From Treponema sp. (GTDB lineage: Bacteria; Spirochaetota; Spirochaetia; Treponematales; Breznakiellaceae), in assembly GCA_009777535.1 (NCBI GenBank), contig WRLP01000002.1, positions 1 through 64,000 on the forward strand: 64,000 nt of DNA, given 5' to 3'. Positions within the stretch are counted from its first letter, which is position 1; every line of letters begins with the position of its first letter. A program made the translations under genes and the position numbers. Of this stretch, positions 42,175-51,125 are shown in pieces. The notes beneath the pieces are model-generated. The model made no database searches. It was not told where the DNA came from and was given only the letters and a program-made list of their open reading frames with translations.

Positions 42175-43104
42175 TTAGGTATAAACACCAAGGAAGCTGT
42201 CAATTAACACACCGGAGAAGTACTGAAGGCCTTTTCCGAGCATATCCAGGTCCCAAACACGCTGGGGGACGTCAGGATAGGCAAAATAGCCGTGACAGTA
42301 GGTCTCAATTCTGTTACCTGAGGGCTCCCAGAAGTAAATGGTAAGACCCCTGGTAATCGCATGCCTGGTCGGGCCAAGGTCAAGTTTTGTGTCCGGATTA
42401 ACGGCAATAAGATCGGCGGCATTCAGGATATCTTCCCATGTTTGCAGGTAGAAGCCCACATGGTGGAAGGAACCTGGTTTAGGGTTCTCGACAAAAGCTA
42501 CGTCGTGCGGTTTATTTGTGCCGCTGAGCCAGGTAGCAACACGGCTTCCGTCGGGTGCGTTGACAACCTCGGGTACAAACATGCCAAGAACGTCCTGGCA
42601 GAAGCGCTCGGCTTCGGCAATGCCCGGTCCGTACAATAAGAAGTGATCGAGCCTGGTCGGCCTCATGCCCTTGGGCGGCTTGTTCCAGAGATTGGGGTTT
42701 TTAATCTGGGGATGATCCTTGGCCAATTCGACATCGGCGTACAGGCGGAATTCATGTCCTGTACAAATGGTGAATTTATACATCTTACCGAAGCCGGGCT
42801 GATCCGTATTTGGGGGAACTTCGGTAACTTTATAACCGAATTTCTCGACATCTCCAACCATTGCCTCCAGTGTTTTCGGGCAGATGACCTTGAATGCGAC
42901 ATAGTCCAATCCGGCGGTATCAGCCTTGCGAAGCACAACACTGTGGTGGTCGAATTCGTCATAACACTTCAGCATGACGCGTCCGTCGCTGGTCTTGCCA
43001 ACCTCATCGAGACCAACTACGTCTCTGTAAACGGGGAGTGATTTGTCCATATCCAGAACTTTTAACTGGATTAGACCCGGGCGTGTAGTTTTGCTAATAG
43101 CCAT
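42175..43104 (-). CDS. Catechol 2,3-dioxygenase, copy 2
   Basis: A 309-residue XylE-type dioxygenase, aligned with copy 1 almost without gaps and by eye about three-quarters identical. Iron ligands His154, His215 and Glu267 are intact. I start it at ATG 43104 (MAISKTTRPG), which follows GGAGG by five bases; the longer reading to 43137 starts at TTG and lies in the ferredoxin remnant. It has its own promoter and terminator, so it is probably expressed independently of the operon, perhaps with different oxygen or substrate response. Confidence 0.92.
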   Translation of the reverse strand: MAISKTTRPGLIQLKVLDMDKSLPVYRDVVGLDEVGKTSDGRVMLKCYDEFDHHSVVLRKADTAGLDYVAFKVICPKTLEAMVGDVEKFGYKVTEVPPNTDQPGFGKMYKFTICTGHEFRLYADVELAKDHPQIKNPNLWNKPPKGMRPTRLDHFLLYGPGIAEAERFCQDVLGMFVPEVVNAPDGSRVATWLSGTNKPHDVAFVENPKPGSFHHVGFYLQTWEDILNAADLIAVNPDTKLDLGPTRHAITRGLTIYFWEPSGNRIETYCHGYFAYPDVPQRVWDLDMLGKGLQYFSGVLIDSFLGVYT

Positions 43105-43126
43105 AAGGGCCTCCAAAAAAAATATT

Positions 43127-43183
43127 TCACCTCGCAAACAGGATAAAACCGCTGCGTAGTTGAACTATGCTGGCTGTTTTTTC
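43127..43183 (-). pseudogene. Remnant of a XylT-type ferredoxin gene
   Basis: Between promoter and start codon of dioxygenase copy 2, one frame reads EKTASIVQLRSGFILFAR then stop. This aligns with the C-terminus of the intact ferredoxin (EKK..CVQPRSDLVIAVR then stop), and the following A/T-rich stretch and GGAGG also match. Only the last 18 or so codons remain; the cluster cysteines are gone. It indicates that the ferredoxin-dioxygenase pair was duplicated as a unit. Confidence 0.7.
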
Positions 43184-43236
43184 TATGCCACACCCTTTGG
43201 TTAATGTTGTTTTTAATTTTTTACTATTTTTGTGAG

Positions 43237-43265
43237 AAACTAATAGATTTTTATTCTGCCGTCAA
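43237..43265 (-). promoter_or_regulatory. Promoter of dioxygenase copy 2
   Basis: On the minus strand TTGACG (43260-43265), 17 bases, TAGTTT (43237-43242). The operator palindrome found at the other meta-cleavage promoter is not visible here. Confidence 0.5.
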
Positions 43266-43313
43266 GTAAATTCGTATAATTCTGATAATTTTTGCTGTTT
43301 TACGCCTAAAAGC

Positions 43314-44627
43314 TCATAAATCCTTGGGCCGCATATCTTTGACCCTGACTGCCTTGCCTTCGGAAACCGGCAAATAGCCGCTTTCATGAAGATCGACCTT
43401 GGGGTTTATGGATATGGAAAGCTGAAGAGTTTTCCTTATTTTTTCCTTTAGGGCATTAAGAGGGCGGGAATCGTCCATAAAGATTTCCGGCCTTACCTCG
43501 GTGTTTACTGTTAGCCGGTCAAGAGCTCCGTCTTTTTCAACAACAATCAGGTAATTGTTTCCGACTTCCTTCATTCCCATTATCACTTCTTCGATCTGGC
43601 TGGGGAAGATATTTACGCCGTTTATTATCAGCATATCGTCGCTGCGGCCCCTAATCCGGCGCAGACGGCGGTGGGTTCTGCCGCAGGGGCAGGGATCCGT
43701 ATAAAAACCGGTAAGGTCGCGGGTTCGGTAGCGAAGTATCGGCGTGGCCTCGCGGCAGAGGATTGTAAGCACAAGCTCGCCGATTTCGCCTTCTTTAACC
43801 GGCTGCATTGTATCCGGGTCGATGATCTCGGCAATGTAGCCGTCTTCCCATATATGCATTCCGGCCTTGCATTGACATTCAAAGGCCACGCCCGGGCCGT
43901 TCATTTCCGAAAGGCCGTAGGAATTATATACATCTACCTTCAGCAATTCTTCGATACGCTTCCTGGTATCTTCGGAGTATGGCTCGGCGCCGGCAAATGC
44001 CCTTTTCAGCTTCAGGCTTTCCCTTTTTACACCGGCTTCTTTCATTTTGGATTCAACATGCAAAAGAAAACTGGGGGTGGCGTGAACAACAGTTGTACCG
44101 AAATCCTGCATTAATTTGAATTGACGGTCGGTATTGCCGGCGCCGGAGGGGATTACCATCATTCCCACTTCCTCGCCGCCGTAATGGAAGCCAAGGCCGC
44201 CTGTGAAAAGGCCGTATGTGATCATGTTTTGAAACACATCGCTTTTGTTACAGCCGGTAGCGAAAATGCAGCGGGCGACATATCCACTCCAGCGCCTGAC
44301 ATCATCGCCGCTTAGATAGATGGTCGTAGGGACTCCGGTGGTTCCGCTGGAAGCGTGCAGCCTGATCACTTCTTCTTTTTGTGCGCTTAAAAAACCCCAG
44401 GGGAAGCCTTCCCGCAGATCGTGTTTTGTCGTAAAGGGTATTTTATCAAGGTCGCCGAGGGTTTTAATATCGTCGGGGGTATTTATACCGGCGCCTTCAA
44501 GTCTTTTTTTATAAAAGGTTGTTCTAAGGGCATAGCCGACTTCTTCTTTTAACTTTTGAAGCTGCAAAGCTTCAAGTTCACTCCTTGGCATTTTTTCTGT
44601 TTGCGGATGCCAATATTGAAAATTCAT
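43314..44627 (-). CDS. paaK: Phenylacetate-CoA ligase
   Basis: A 437-residue adenylate-forming enzyme that activates phenylacetate or a related arylacetate with ATP and CoA. Seen: the AMP-binding loop HASSGTTGVPTTIYLSGDD near residue 91, NSYGLSEMNGPG near 235, YRTRDLTGFYTDPCPCGRTHRR near 297, and RSDDMLIINGVNIFPSQIEEVI near 327. The length is typical of PaaK. It overlaps the IorB gene by 4 bases. With IorB it suggests fermentation of aromatic amino acids or salvage of aryl acids rather than aerobic phenylacetate breakdown, whose genes are absent. Confidence 0.92.
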   Translation of the reverse strand: MNFQYWHPQTEKMPRSELEALQLQKLKEEVGYALRTTFYKKRLEGAGINTPDDIKTLGDLDKIPFTTKHDLREGFPWGFLSAQKEEVIRLHASSGTTGVPTTIYLSGDDVRRWSGYVARCIFATGCNKSDVFQNMITYGLFTGGLGFHYGGEEVGMMVIPSGAGNTDRQFKLMQDFGTTVVHATPSFLLHVESKMKEAGVKRESLKLKRAFAGAEPYSEDTRKRIEELLKVDVYNSYGLSEMNGPGVAFECQCKAGMHIWEDGYIAEIIDPDTMQPVKEGEIGELVLTILCREATPILRYRTRDLTGFYTDPCPCGRTHRRLRRIRGRSDDMLIINGVNIFPSQIEEVIMGMKEVGNNYLIVVEKDGALDRLTVNTEVRPEIFMDDSRPLNALKEKIRKTLQLSISINPKVDLHESGYLPVSEGKAVRVKDMRPKDL

Positions 44628-45196
44628 TTTACGGACTCCATGCCCAGCTGAAAGGCCTTTTTATTCGCCTCGACAACAGAAGAGTCCTTTGAGCCGAAAG
44701 TCTGCTCGATAGTATTTTCCAGGCTTTTAATTTTAATCGGTAAAAAAGCTGATGAAGCCCCTACCATTACCATATTAACAGCCTTGGCATTGCCCGCTTC
44801 TTTCGCCAGAGCCTCGGCGTTAACAAGCCTTGAAAGGGGCAGGCTCATAACAGCCTTTTTTACTTCGTCCAGTTGGGGGTAATTGCCAATGTTAACAAGG
44901 GGATCGGCGGCCGAAACCATCGCGCCTGCGGGTTTCAGGTATGACACATAACGAAGGCTCTCCAGCGGTTCCATGGAGATAATGACATCCGCACGGCCCC
45001 TGGGTATAAGGTCACCGGCAATCTTTCCGTCGGATATGCGCAAATGGGCAAGGACAGCGCCGCCCCTCTGGGCCATGCCGTGCACTTCCGACTGACGCAC
45101 ATTAAACCCCTCGCTGACCGCCGCCTGGGCGATAATGGCCGCGATCGAAAGCACGCCCTGGCCCCCGACTCCGGCAAGAATTACATCACATTTCAT
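44624..45196 (-). CDS. iorB: Indolepyruvate ferredoxin oxidoreductase beta subunit
   Basis: A 190-residue gamma-domain-type subunit that oxidises aryl pyruvates to aryl-acetyl-CoA together with IorA. Seen: DVILAGVGGQGVLSIAAIIAQAAV at the start and VRQSEVHGMAQRGGAVLAHLRISD near residue 33. The thiamine-diphosphate-binding IorA is not next to it in this window. It is transcribed ahead of paaK. The subunit could pair with an IorA encoded elsewhere. Confidence 0.85.
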   Translation of the reverse strand: MKCDVILAGVGGQGVLSIAAIIAQAAVSEGFNVRQSEVHGMAQRGGAVLAHLRISDGKIAGDLIPRGRADVIISMEPLESLRYVSYLKPAGAMVSAADPLVNIGNYPQLDEVKKAVMSLPLSRLVNAEALAKEAGNAKAVNMVMVGASSAFLPIKIKSLENTIEQTFGSKDSSVVEANKKAFQLGMESVK

Positions 45197-45217
45197 ATAA
45201 CGTTCCTTTTGTATATA

Positions 45218-45886
45218 CTACCAGTTAAAATTTACCAACAGCCCCTGTTTCAGGTTGAATAAACTGTCAATTCCCATTGCAAGAGAAACCTTTTTCCCCG
45301 ATGAAACAATCTCCGTTTCCGCCGGCACTTCAATTAGACGGCCGTTAACATCTTCGATGTTTAATGCGGAATTTCCATCTGCACTGAAACTTAAATCAAG
45401 TTTGTAACCGGCTGATACCTGTTTTACCAGGGCAAGCAGGTCTTCATCTACCTGCTGCGGAATAGAATCCAAAATGGTAATTGTAAGTTTATTTGAATTG
45501 TTCTCCCTGATCAAGGAAGCGCGTCTGCCGGAAGGATCAAGAAAAAAAGTGAGCGCCTGCGGATTGCTGAATTCCATTTCAACCTTATTTACAATGTTTT
45601 TATTTTTTCCGTCCGGCGCCGTCTCTTCGCGCGAAGAAAACGAAACAAGGCGCATATCGGGTATTCTGGCAATGGTTCTTTCAAAATCGCGGCGGCCTGT
45701 TGGAATAACCGGCCATTGTTCGTTTCCGTCCAGTCTGCCGATATCTTCCGCCATTTGGGAAATACGGTACTCCAATGAAATTCTGCCGGAGCCGTCCCTT
45801 CGCATTGTTATATCCGCCGACAATCCAATGCATGAACCAAGAGCTAGACCCAAAAAAATGAGAAACAAGGTTTTATATATTTTCAA
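45218..45886 (-). CDS. Hypothetical lipoprotein
   Basis: A 222-residue lipoprotein with a TTG start behind GGAG and a signal peptide ending LGLALGSC (Cys19). The mature part reads ITMRRDGSGRISLEYRISQMAEDIG, with later beta-rich segments. It resembles the treponemal lipoproteins of unknown function that carry one beta domain with a charged helix. The gene follows the DUF503 gene by 19 bases on the same strand. Confidence 0.7.
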   Translation of the reverse strand: MKIYKTLFLIFLGLALGSCIGLSADITMRRDGSGRISLEYRISQMAEDIGRLDGNEQWPVIPTGRRDFERTIARIPDMRLVSFSSREETAPDGKNKNIVNKVEMEFSNPQALTFFLDPSGRRASLIRENNSNKLTITILDSIPQQVDEDLLALVKQVSAGYKLDLSFSADGNSALNIEDVNGRLIEVPAETEIVSSGKKVSLAMGIDSLFNLKQGLLVNFNW

Positions 45887-45905
45887 GATATCTCCATCCT
45901 TTAAG

Positions 45906-46193
45906 TTAAAACTCCTGTGAATATATATGCATATCCTGGATTCGCACCGGTATCTCTTCTTCTATTGTCTTGAATGCCTTTTGTAATACCTTTTCCCCAT
46001 GCGCCCTTGAATTGGAAACAAGCGCCCCGCCGATCTGTGCAAAGGAAATGGAGTCCAGCAGATCAACTTCGGCTGCGCTCATGCGAAACCTGCGCTGAAG
46101 TTTATCCGTTACGGATTTAACGATTCGCCTTTTATCCTTAATGCTGCTCGCCTCGGGAATTTCAAAAATTATCTTTATCATTGATAAAACCAT
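45906..46193 (-). CDS. DUF503 family protein
   Basis: A 95-residue protein of the DUF503 family (YlxP-like). The N-terminus IIFEIPEASSIKDKRRIVKSVTDKLQRRF matches the family pattern, in which about 15 residues precede the conserved Ser-(Leu/Ile)-Lys-Asp-Lys-Arg; this fits the first ATG (46193) rather than an ATG four codons later. VAEVD-type ending present as AAEVDLLDSISFAQIGGALVSN. Function uncertain; members in other bacteria are linked to ribosome maturation (rbfA-adjacent). Confidence 0.85.
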   Translation of the reverse strand: MVLSMIKIIFEIPEASSIKDKRRIVKSVTDKLQRRFRMSAAEVDLLDSISFAQIGGALVSNSRAHGEKVLQKAFKTIEEEIPVRIQDMHIYSQEF

Positions 46194-46232
46194 GGTTGTA
46201 CGCCTGATTATGCTGTATGATTATATCACAAA

Positions 46233-49200
46233 ATGCCTGTTTTGCGAAGTCCATTGCGCCCGGTATCAATATATACACATAGGCGTATTTTTTTTTGTCT
46301 TCTCCTTCTGTTTGGCCTGAGTGCTTTCGCCCAGGCCCAGGAGCAGGAAAACGCTCCTGACACTCCTGCCACAGAACTTAATGTAGAAGATTTAAGGCGT
46401 AGGATCACTGGCGAAGCGCCCCTGGAACTCATTGGCCTTACACTTGGTGACACTGATGTATCACTTTTTATGACCGGTTTCTGGGCGGGAACCTTACAGG
46501 GAAACCTGGGTTTTGCCAATGACCCGCTTGGAACCAGGCTTATATCGCCTGAAACGCCAGTTCTTTTTACTCAGGAAGCCGATCTTACACTGTCGCTGTG
46601 GATCAGGGAGCGATGGTTTGTTGAAGTTAATTTCCTGGACAATACAAGCCTTAATACCTACAGGGCGGGCTATCAGGGTTTGCCGGGCGAATATGTTCAG
46701 TACGCCGGAATTGGCAATACAGGGCTAGATTTTCCGGTATTTCCATACCTTGATCTGGGGGGAGACTCTCCTTCGTCTTTCGGCTTTTACAGCCGCCTTG
46801 GCAGCCAGGATCTTTCCGTTCACACATTGTTCCGTTATGACGCCGCCGCAAGGGAGGAGCGTGTCTTTGTAGGCGGAAGGGAGCGAACATACAGTTATGT
46901 TGAGCCGCAAAACTCTGTGCGCGGGATTTCTTTTGTACTGCCGGATATCAATATTGATTCCGATCCTCTTGTCTACATTGAGGATGAAAATGGCAGCCTT
47001 AGGGATAACAACGGGCGGCGGTGGCGGCTTGCCGGTTCGAGTGAATATGCGGCCGGCAGAAACATGGGATTGATGGAGCTGAACGTCAGGCCGCAGGGCA
47101 TGGTTGCGGTCTCTTACTCCAGGGGCGCTGACAACAGACCATGGAATACATCAATGGGGTATTATGATAATCCCGGGGTGCCTGGCATAAGCGATTTTCT
47201 TTATATCATTCAGCAGTGGTTTGACCCTTCAATGACAAATATTAAACTTGAAGATTTTCCCCAAAGCGGAAACGGCAGGGGTCTTTCTTCCCGGCCCGGT
47301 GAAGTTATCATAAACGGACTTCCCGCACTTGTTTTGCGAGAAGCCGGAACTTTCTCGCCCTTTGAGCGACAGAACCGTTATGAGGCGCCCTCAAGTTTTT
47401 CCGAACAGGCTGCCCTTGTATATCTTTCGTCGGGAAAAGAGTTTGCGGGTTATGAGCTTGTGCCGCTGGATGCCGGCGCGCTTAACGCCGACATTCCGCT
47501 TTATTCCGCTGCTGAAAGAAACCGTAACTTTTACGAACTGCTCATCGCAGGGAAGGGAGCAGACCGCCGTACTCCTGAAACACGCTGGCCGTTAGCCGAA
47601 CTTTATCCGCAAGCCTATATGCCCGGCAGCACAGCCTTTACAGGCGATTTGAGCCTTCGCTTTACAAACTACGGCAGTTCGCTTTCTTATTTAATTGGAA
47701 CGGATGTTGTTCCCGGTTCTGTGCTTGTATGGCGCAGCGGAATACAGGACCCCAATTTTACATACGATGCCTACGGCGGCACGGTGAGCCTTGCAACTCC
47801 GGCAGGAAACAGTGAGTTAATTCGCATAACGTACCTTAAAAGAAGCGATGAAACACGGCTTGGCAGCATTGCCGCAGGGTTAGGCGCAATATACAACAGG
47901 GAACACAGCCCGTTTAGTTCCGCAATTGCCCTGGGTATCCGCTGGAATCTGACAGCCGATAATTCCTATACCGAGGAAGGCGTTTCCAGCCCCGGTACTG
48001 TGGGCTTAAGCGCAAAAACAGCATGGGATTTTGATCACCTTAAAACACAGATTACAGCCGGAGTTGGCTTTGAACAGACCGACACCACAGGCCTTTACCG
48101 TGTTGAAGGAATGGAGGGCAATGAAGCAACTCTCTCTCTTTCACCGGAATCAGCCTTCATCTCTCATCCTCCTGAATCGGCTGATATTATAACCCCCAAT
48201 TTTACCGGCCTTACTGTTTCCAACCGCGCCGATCTTGTCTACCGCAACTACCGCGACAATGCCGCTTTCGGCTCCACTCTAATGCCAATAACATGGGGCG
48301 GTTCCAGCACTGTATCCGGTCAGAACAGGCCGTATCCGGCGAAAGACCCCAGGCTGGGAAGCGATACCCAGGTGCTGGTTGCCGAGTTTTCATTGAGTAA
48401 TGCCAGGAACTGGACAGGATTTCAGGTTCCCCTGGGCGATAATTCCGCCATTTTATCCCGCGCCGGTGAAATAGAAATTCCTTACAGGCTTTATGGTTTT
48501 AACAATGTATCTGTATCGGATTTTAAGCTGATATTACAGATAGGTTCTCTTTCAGGCGAAGATAATGCCATTAGGGAAAACCTTGAGCTAATTCTGGAAA
48601 AAGAACTTTTTTCGGCAGCCGCAGGCATTAACGAAAATCCAAGGATTGCACGTTTTGTAATATCCGATGAAGAAAGATTAAGACTGACGGATGTTAAGTT
48701 TTTACGCCTATTGGCTGTCTATGGCGGCACCGGCACAATACAGGGCAGGGTGTTACTCGCTCCGCCGATTGTTCGAAGCGCCGGTTTCAGGGCTGTAACC
48801 TACGATGGTAATACAGTAAAAGGTTCTTCTGACCTTTACGGAAGCGGGACAAATGCCGTGCGTGCGGTACAAATATATGAAACCGGCGCTTCTTCGCTTG
48901 GTTCTGCATACAGTGAAACGATAAACAGACTTCATCCGATTGGGGGCAGGCAGAGGGTGCTTGAAATTGGATGGGAAGGAATGCAGCAAAACATTTCCGC
49001 CGGTGCGGACGGAAGGGTAGGGGATCTTCCTCTTTTTAATTATTCTACTCTCTCTTTTTTTGTTAAAGGTCCTGCAATATCTCCGGCAGGAAGAAATTTG
49101 ATATTTTACATTGCCCCCGGCTCCGAAGCACTTTCCGATTACACCCTTATGGCGGAAATACCTTTAGGTGCTTTCAGAAGCGGACAGTGGTCAAAGGTAA

Positions 49201-51125
49201 CGATTAACTACAGGGGAGACAATCAGGGGATAACCGTGGACGGAGGAAATGCCGCCCCGGCCGTTTTGCGATACCGGCCTTCGACGCGTCTTTCACAGGA
49301 AAACGCCGGCTCCGGAAGAACCAATTATGTCGCTTTTCTGATTACACCACAAAACGGAACTTCTCTTGACGACGGAAGTATCTGCATAGACGAAATTATT
49401 CTTGAAGACGCCTCCCCTGTTTACCGGCTGAATTTTGGAATGGCAGCGGAATACAGCAGGCAGGGAAATCTGCTATCAATTGGGAATATGCCGGTATTTT
49501 CCGATTTGCTGGTTTCAAATGCCCTGGAATCAGAGACTCGGGGAGATCCTTTCACGGGAGATGAAGAAGTATCGGCGGGCATGGTAAACCGTTCAAGGGC
49601 GGAAATTTCCGTGTTTGACACAGAGCTTACAGGGAACTTCGCCTTTACCGCAGCAAAAGAAACATTTCTATGGAGCGCCGGCCACGGCGTATCCAGATCG
49701 TGGGGCCCGTTTTCCGCCGGGGAATCTTTTTTCACTTCACCGGGAGAAAACAGCGCCGGCCATAAAATTAATTTAGCATTTACGAACGATTTTTCAGCAA
49801 ATCTTGATGCTGAAGCAAGTTTTGATTTTTCAAAATTGGCCAGAAAGTGGGATTTGGACATGGGTTATAAAAATGCGAATGTTTATATACCCTCTACGGC
49901 AGTAACCGCACGGGCAATATGGACAGATAACAACGAGGAAATTGAAGAAAATGCAAGCTACGGCTGGGTGTGGCTGCGTTCGCTTCAGGAACTTGCACCT
50001 GACGCCGGCACCGGCGCGGATCTGAGACAAACCGTTACAAAAATCAGCGTTACCGAAGCAACCGTTCCTGTAGGCGCGACAGTTACTTTCGACGGTAGTA
50101 CAAATTATGTTAAAGCGAATAACCAGTTAAGCAGCGAGAGCGGAGCCGGTCTTGATGTGCCTGTCTTCCTTGGTCAAACTTCGCTTTTGTTTAATATGGG
50201 GCGCCGTTATAAGCGTAGTCTATGGATTTCGTCTGATGACGCGCTGAACGACGGAAATAAATTTTTTGAAAGCGTGAACGATTCACTTCAGCTCTGGACA
50301 GTGTTCCCTTTTTATTCGCTGTTTACTCCGGAACTGGACAAGGCGATGGACAGGAGTATCGAAGATTCGCCTTCTTTCGGAATAACAGATTATACGGTTT
50401 TTTATGACCGCTTTGGTTCATCACTGCGCCTTCCATCGCATTTTGATATAAAAGCCCTTGTAATCCCGTCCGGTGCAGGGCTGCGGTTGGAAAGGATGCT
50501 TGAACAAAAGCTGGACACAAGATTTGATATGCTGACGGTGGGCGGGAACCTGGTTTATTCGGCAATCAATCTGTTCGGCCTTTTGGGCTATTATCCTCTT
50601 TTTAAGTTTTATCAAGGCGATGAATTTTCACATGCGATGGATGTTGTTGTGGCCCTTCCAAAAAATGAAGACCTGTCATGGCGGTTTCAATCAACAGCCG
50701 CAGCTGGGTTTCACGGTTTTTCAGGAGGAATCTTAAGTTTTGGGAACACCCTTACTCTGTTATCCGGCGGGGGTTGGCTGGAAAGCCTTAAAATAGACTG
50801 GACAGTACCGACACAAAAGAGCCTGTTAAGCGTATTTTATACATGGGTTGCAAATGCCGCCAGAAGACAAAGCTCATGGCTCACTCTTTCTGCACTGCTG
50901 GATTCCGACTATGAACAATTCCGAAAGGAAAGCCTGGAATTGTCTTTTGATAACTCGGGTGATTATTTGTACTGGACATTATCCGTCGCCCATGAATCTA
51001 TCATCAGAATTTTGGGCAGGCTGAATTTTTCGGTTTTCGCAAAACTGGATTTAAGCAAAGAGAGCCAAACCAGTACCTTTTCATTCGCCGGTACCGTCGG
51101 AACCAGCCTCAGGCTCAGTTTCTAG
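46233..51125 (+). CDS. Very large predicted outer-membrane beta-barrel protein
   Basis: A 1630-residue exported protein. The signal peptide is RRIFFCLLLLFGLSAFAQA, cleaved near residue 36. The mature protein is beta-rich, with many alternating aromatic strands, and ends [15 protein letters not shown], with the C-terminal Phe of outer-membrane barrels. A carbohydrate-binding-like or jelly-roll insert seems to lie around 750-1050 (LKLILQIGSLSGEDN; SFFVKGPAISPAGRNLIFYI). The size and layout recall giant barrels such as SprA, but I see no motif that proves this. The ATG lacks a ribosome-binding site. It converges on the TPR lipoprotein gene, overlapping 45 bases. Confidence 0.75.
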   Translation: MPVLRSPLRPVSIYTHRRIFFCLLLLFGLSAFAQAQEQENAPDTPATELNVEDLRRRITGEAPLELIGLTLGDTDVSLFMTGFWAGTLQGNLGFANDPLGTRLISPETPVLFTQEADLTLSLWIRERWFVEVNFLDNTSLNTYRAGYQGLPGEYVQYAGIGNTGLDFPVFPYLDLGGDSPSSFGFYSRLGSQDLSVHTLFRYDAAAREERVFVGGRERTYSYVEPQNSVRGISFVLPDINIDSDPLVYIEDENGSLRDNNGRRWRLAGSSEYAAGRNMGLMELNVRPQGMVAVSYSRGADNRPWNTSMGYYDNPGVPGISDFLYIIQQWFDPSMTNIKLEDFPQSGNGRGLSSRPGEVIINGLPALVLREAGTFSPFERQNRYEAPSSFSEQAALVYLSSGKEFAGYELVPLDAGALNADIPLYSAAERNRNFYELLIAGKGADRRTPETRWPLAELYPQAYMPGSTAFTGDLSLRFTNYGSSLSYLIGTDVVPGSVLVWRSGIQDPNFTYDAYGGTVSLATPAGNSELIRITYLKRSDETRLGSIAAGLGAIYNREHSPFSSAIALGIRWNLTADNSYTEEGVSSPGTVGLSAKTAWDFDHLKTQITAGVGFEQTDTTGLYRVEGMEGNEATLSLSPESAFISHPPESADIITPNFTGLTVSNRADLVYRNYRDNAAFGSTLMPITWGGSSTVSGQNRPYPAKDPRLGSDTQVLVAEFSLSNARNWTGFQVPLGDNSAILSRAGEIEIPYRLYGFNNVSVSDFKLILQIGSLSGEDNAIRENLELILEKELFSAAAGINENPRIARFVISDEERLRLTDVKFLRLLAVYGGTGTIQGRVLLAPPIVRSAGFRAVTYDGNTVKGSSDLYGSGTNAVRAVQIYETGASSLGSAYSETINRLHPIGGRQRVLEIGWEGMQQNISAGADGRVGDLPLFNYSTLSFFVKGPAISPAGRNLIFYIAPGSEALSDYTLMAEIPLGAFRSGQWSKVTINYRGDNQGITVDGGNAAPAVLRYRPSTRLSQENAGSGRTNYVAFLITPQNGTSLDDGSICIDEIILEDASPVYRLNFGMAAEYSRQGNLLSIGNMPVFSDLLVSNALESETRGDPFTGDEEVSAGMVNRSRAEISVFDTELTGNFAFTAAKETFLWSAGHGVSRSWGPFSAGESFFTSPGENSAGHKINLAFTNDFSANLDAEASFDFSKLARKWDLDMGYKNANVYIPSTAVTARAIWTDNNEEIEENASYGWVWLRSLQELAPDAGTGADLRQTVTKISVTEATVPVGATVTFDGSTNYVKANNQLSSESGAGLDVPVFLGQTSLLFNMGRRYKRSLWISSDDALNDGNKFFESVNDSLQLWTVFPFYSLFTPELDKAMDRSIEDSPSFGITDYTVFYDRFGSSLRLPSHFDIKALVIPSGAGLRLERMLEQKLDTRFDMLTVGGNLVYSAINLFGLLGYYPLFKFYQGDEFSHAMDVVVALPKNEDLSWRFQSTAAAGFHGFSGGILSFGNTLTLLSGGGWLESLKIDWTVPTQKSLLSVFYTWVANAARRQSSWLTLSALLDSDYEQFRKESLELSFDNSGDYLYWTLSVAHESIIRILGRLNFSVFAKLDLSKESQTSTFSFAGTVGTSLRLSF

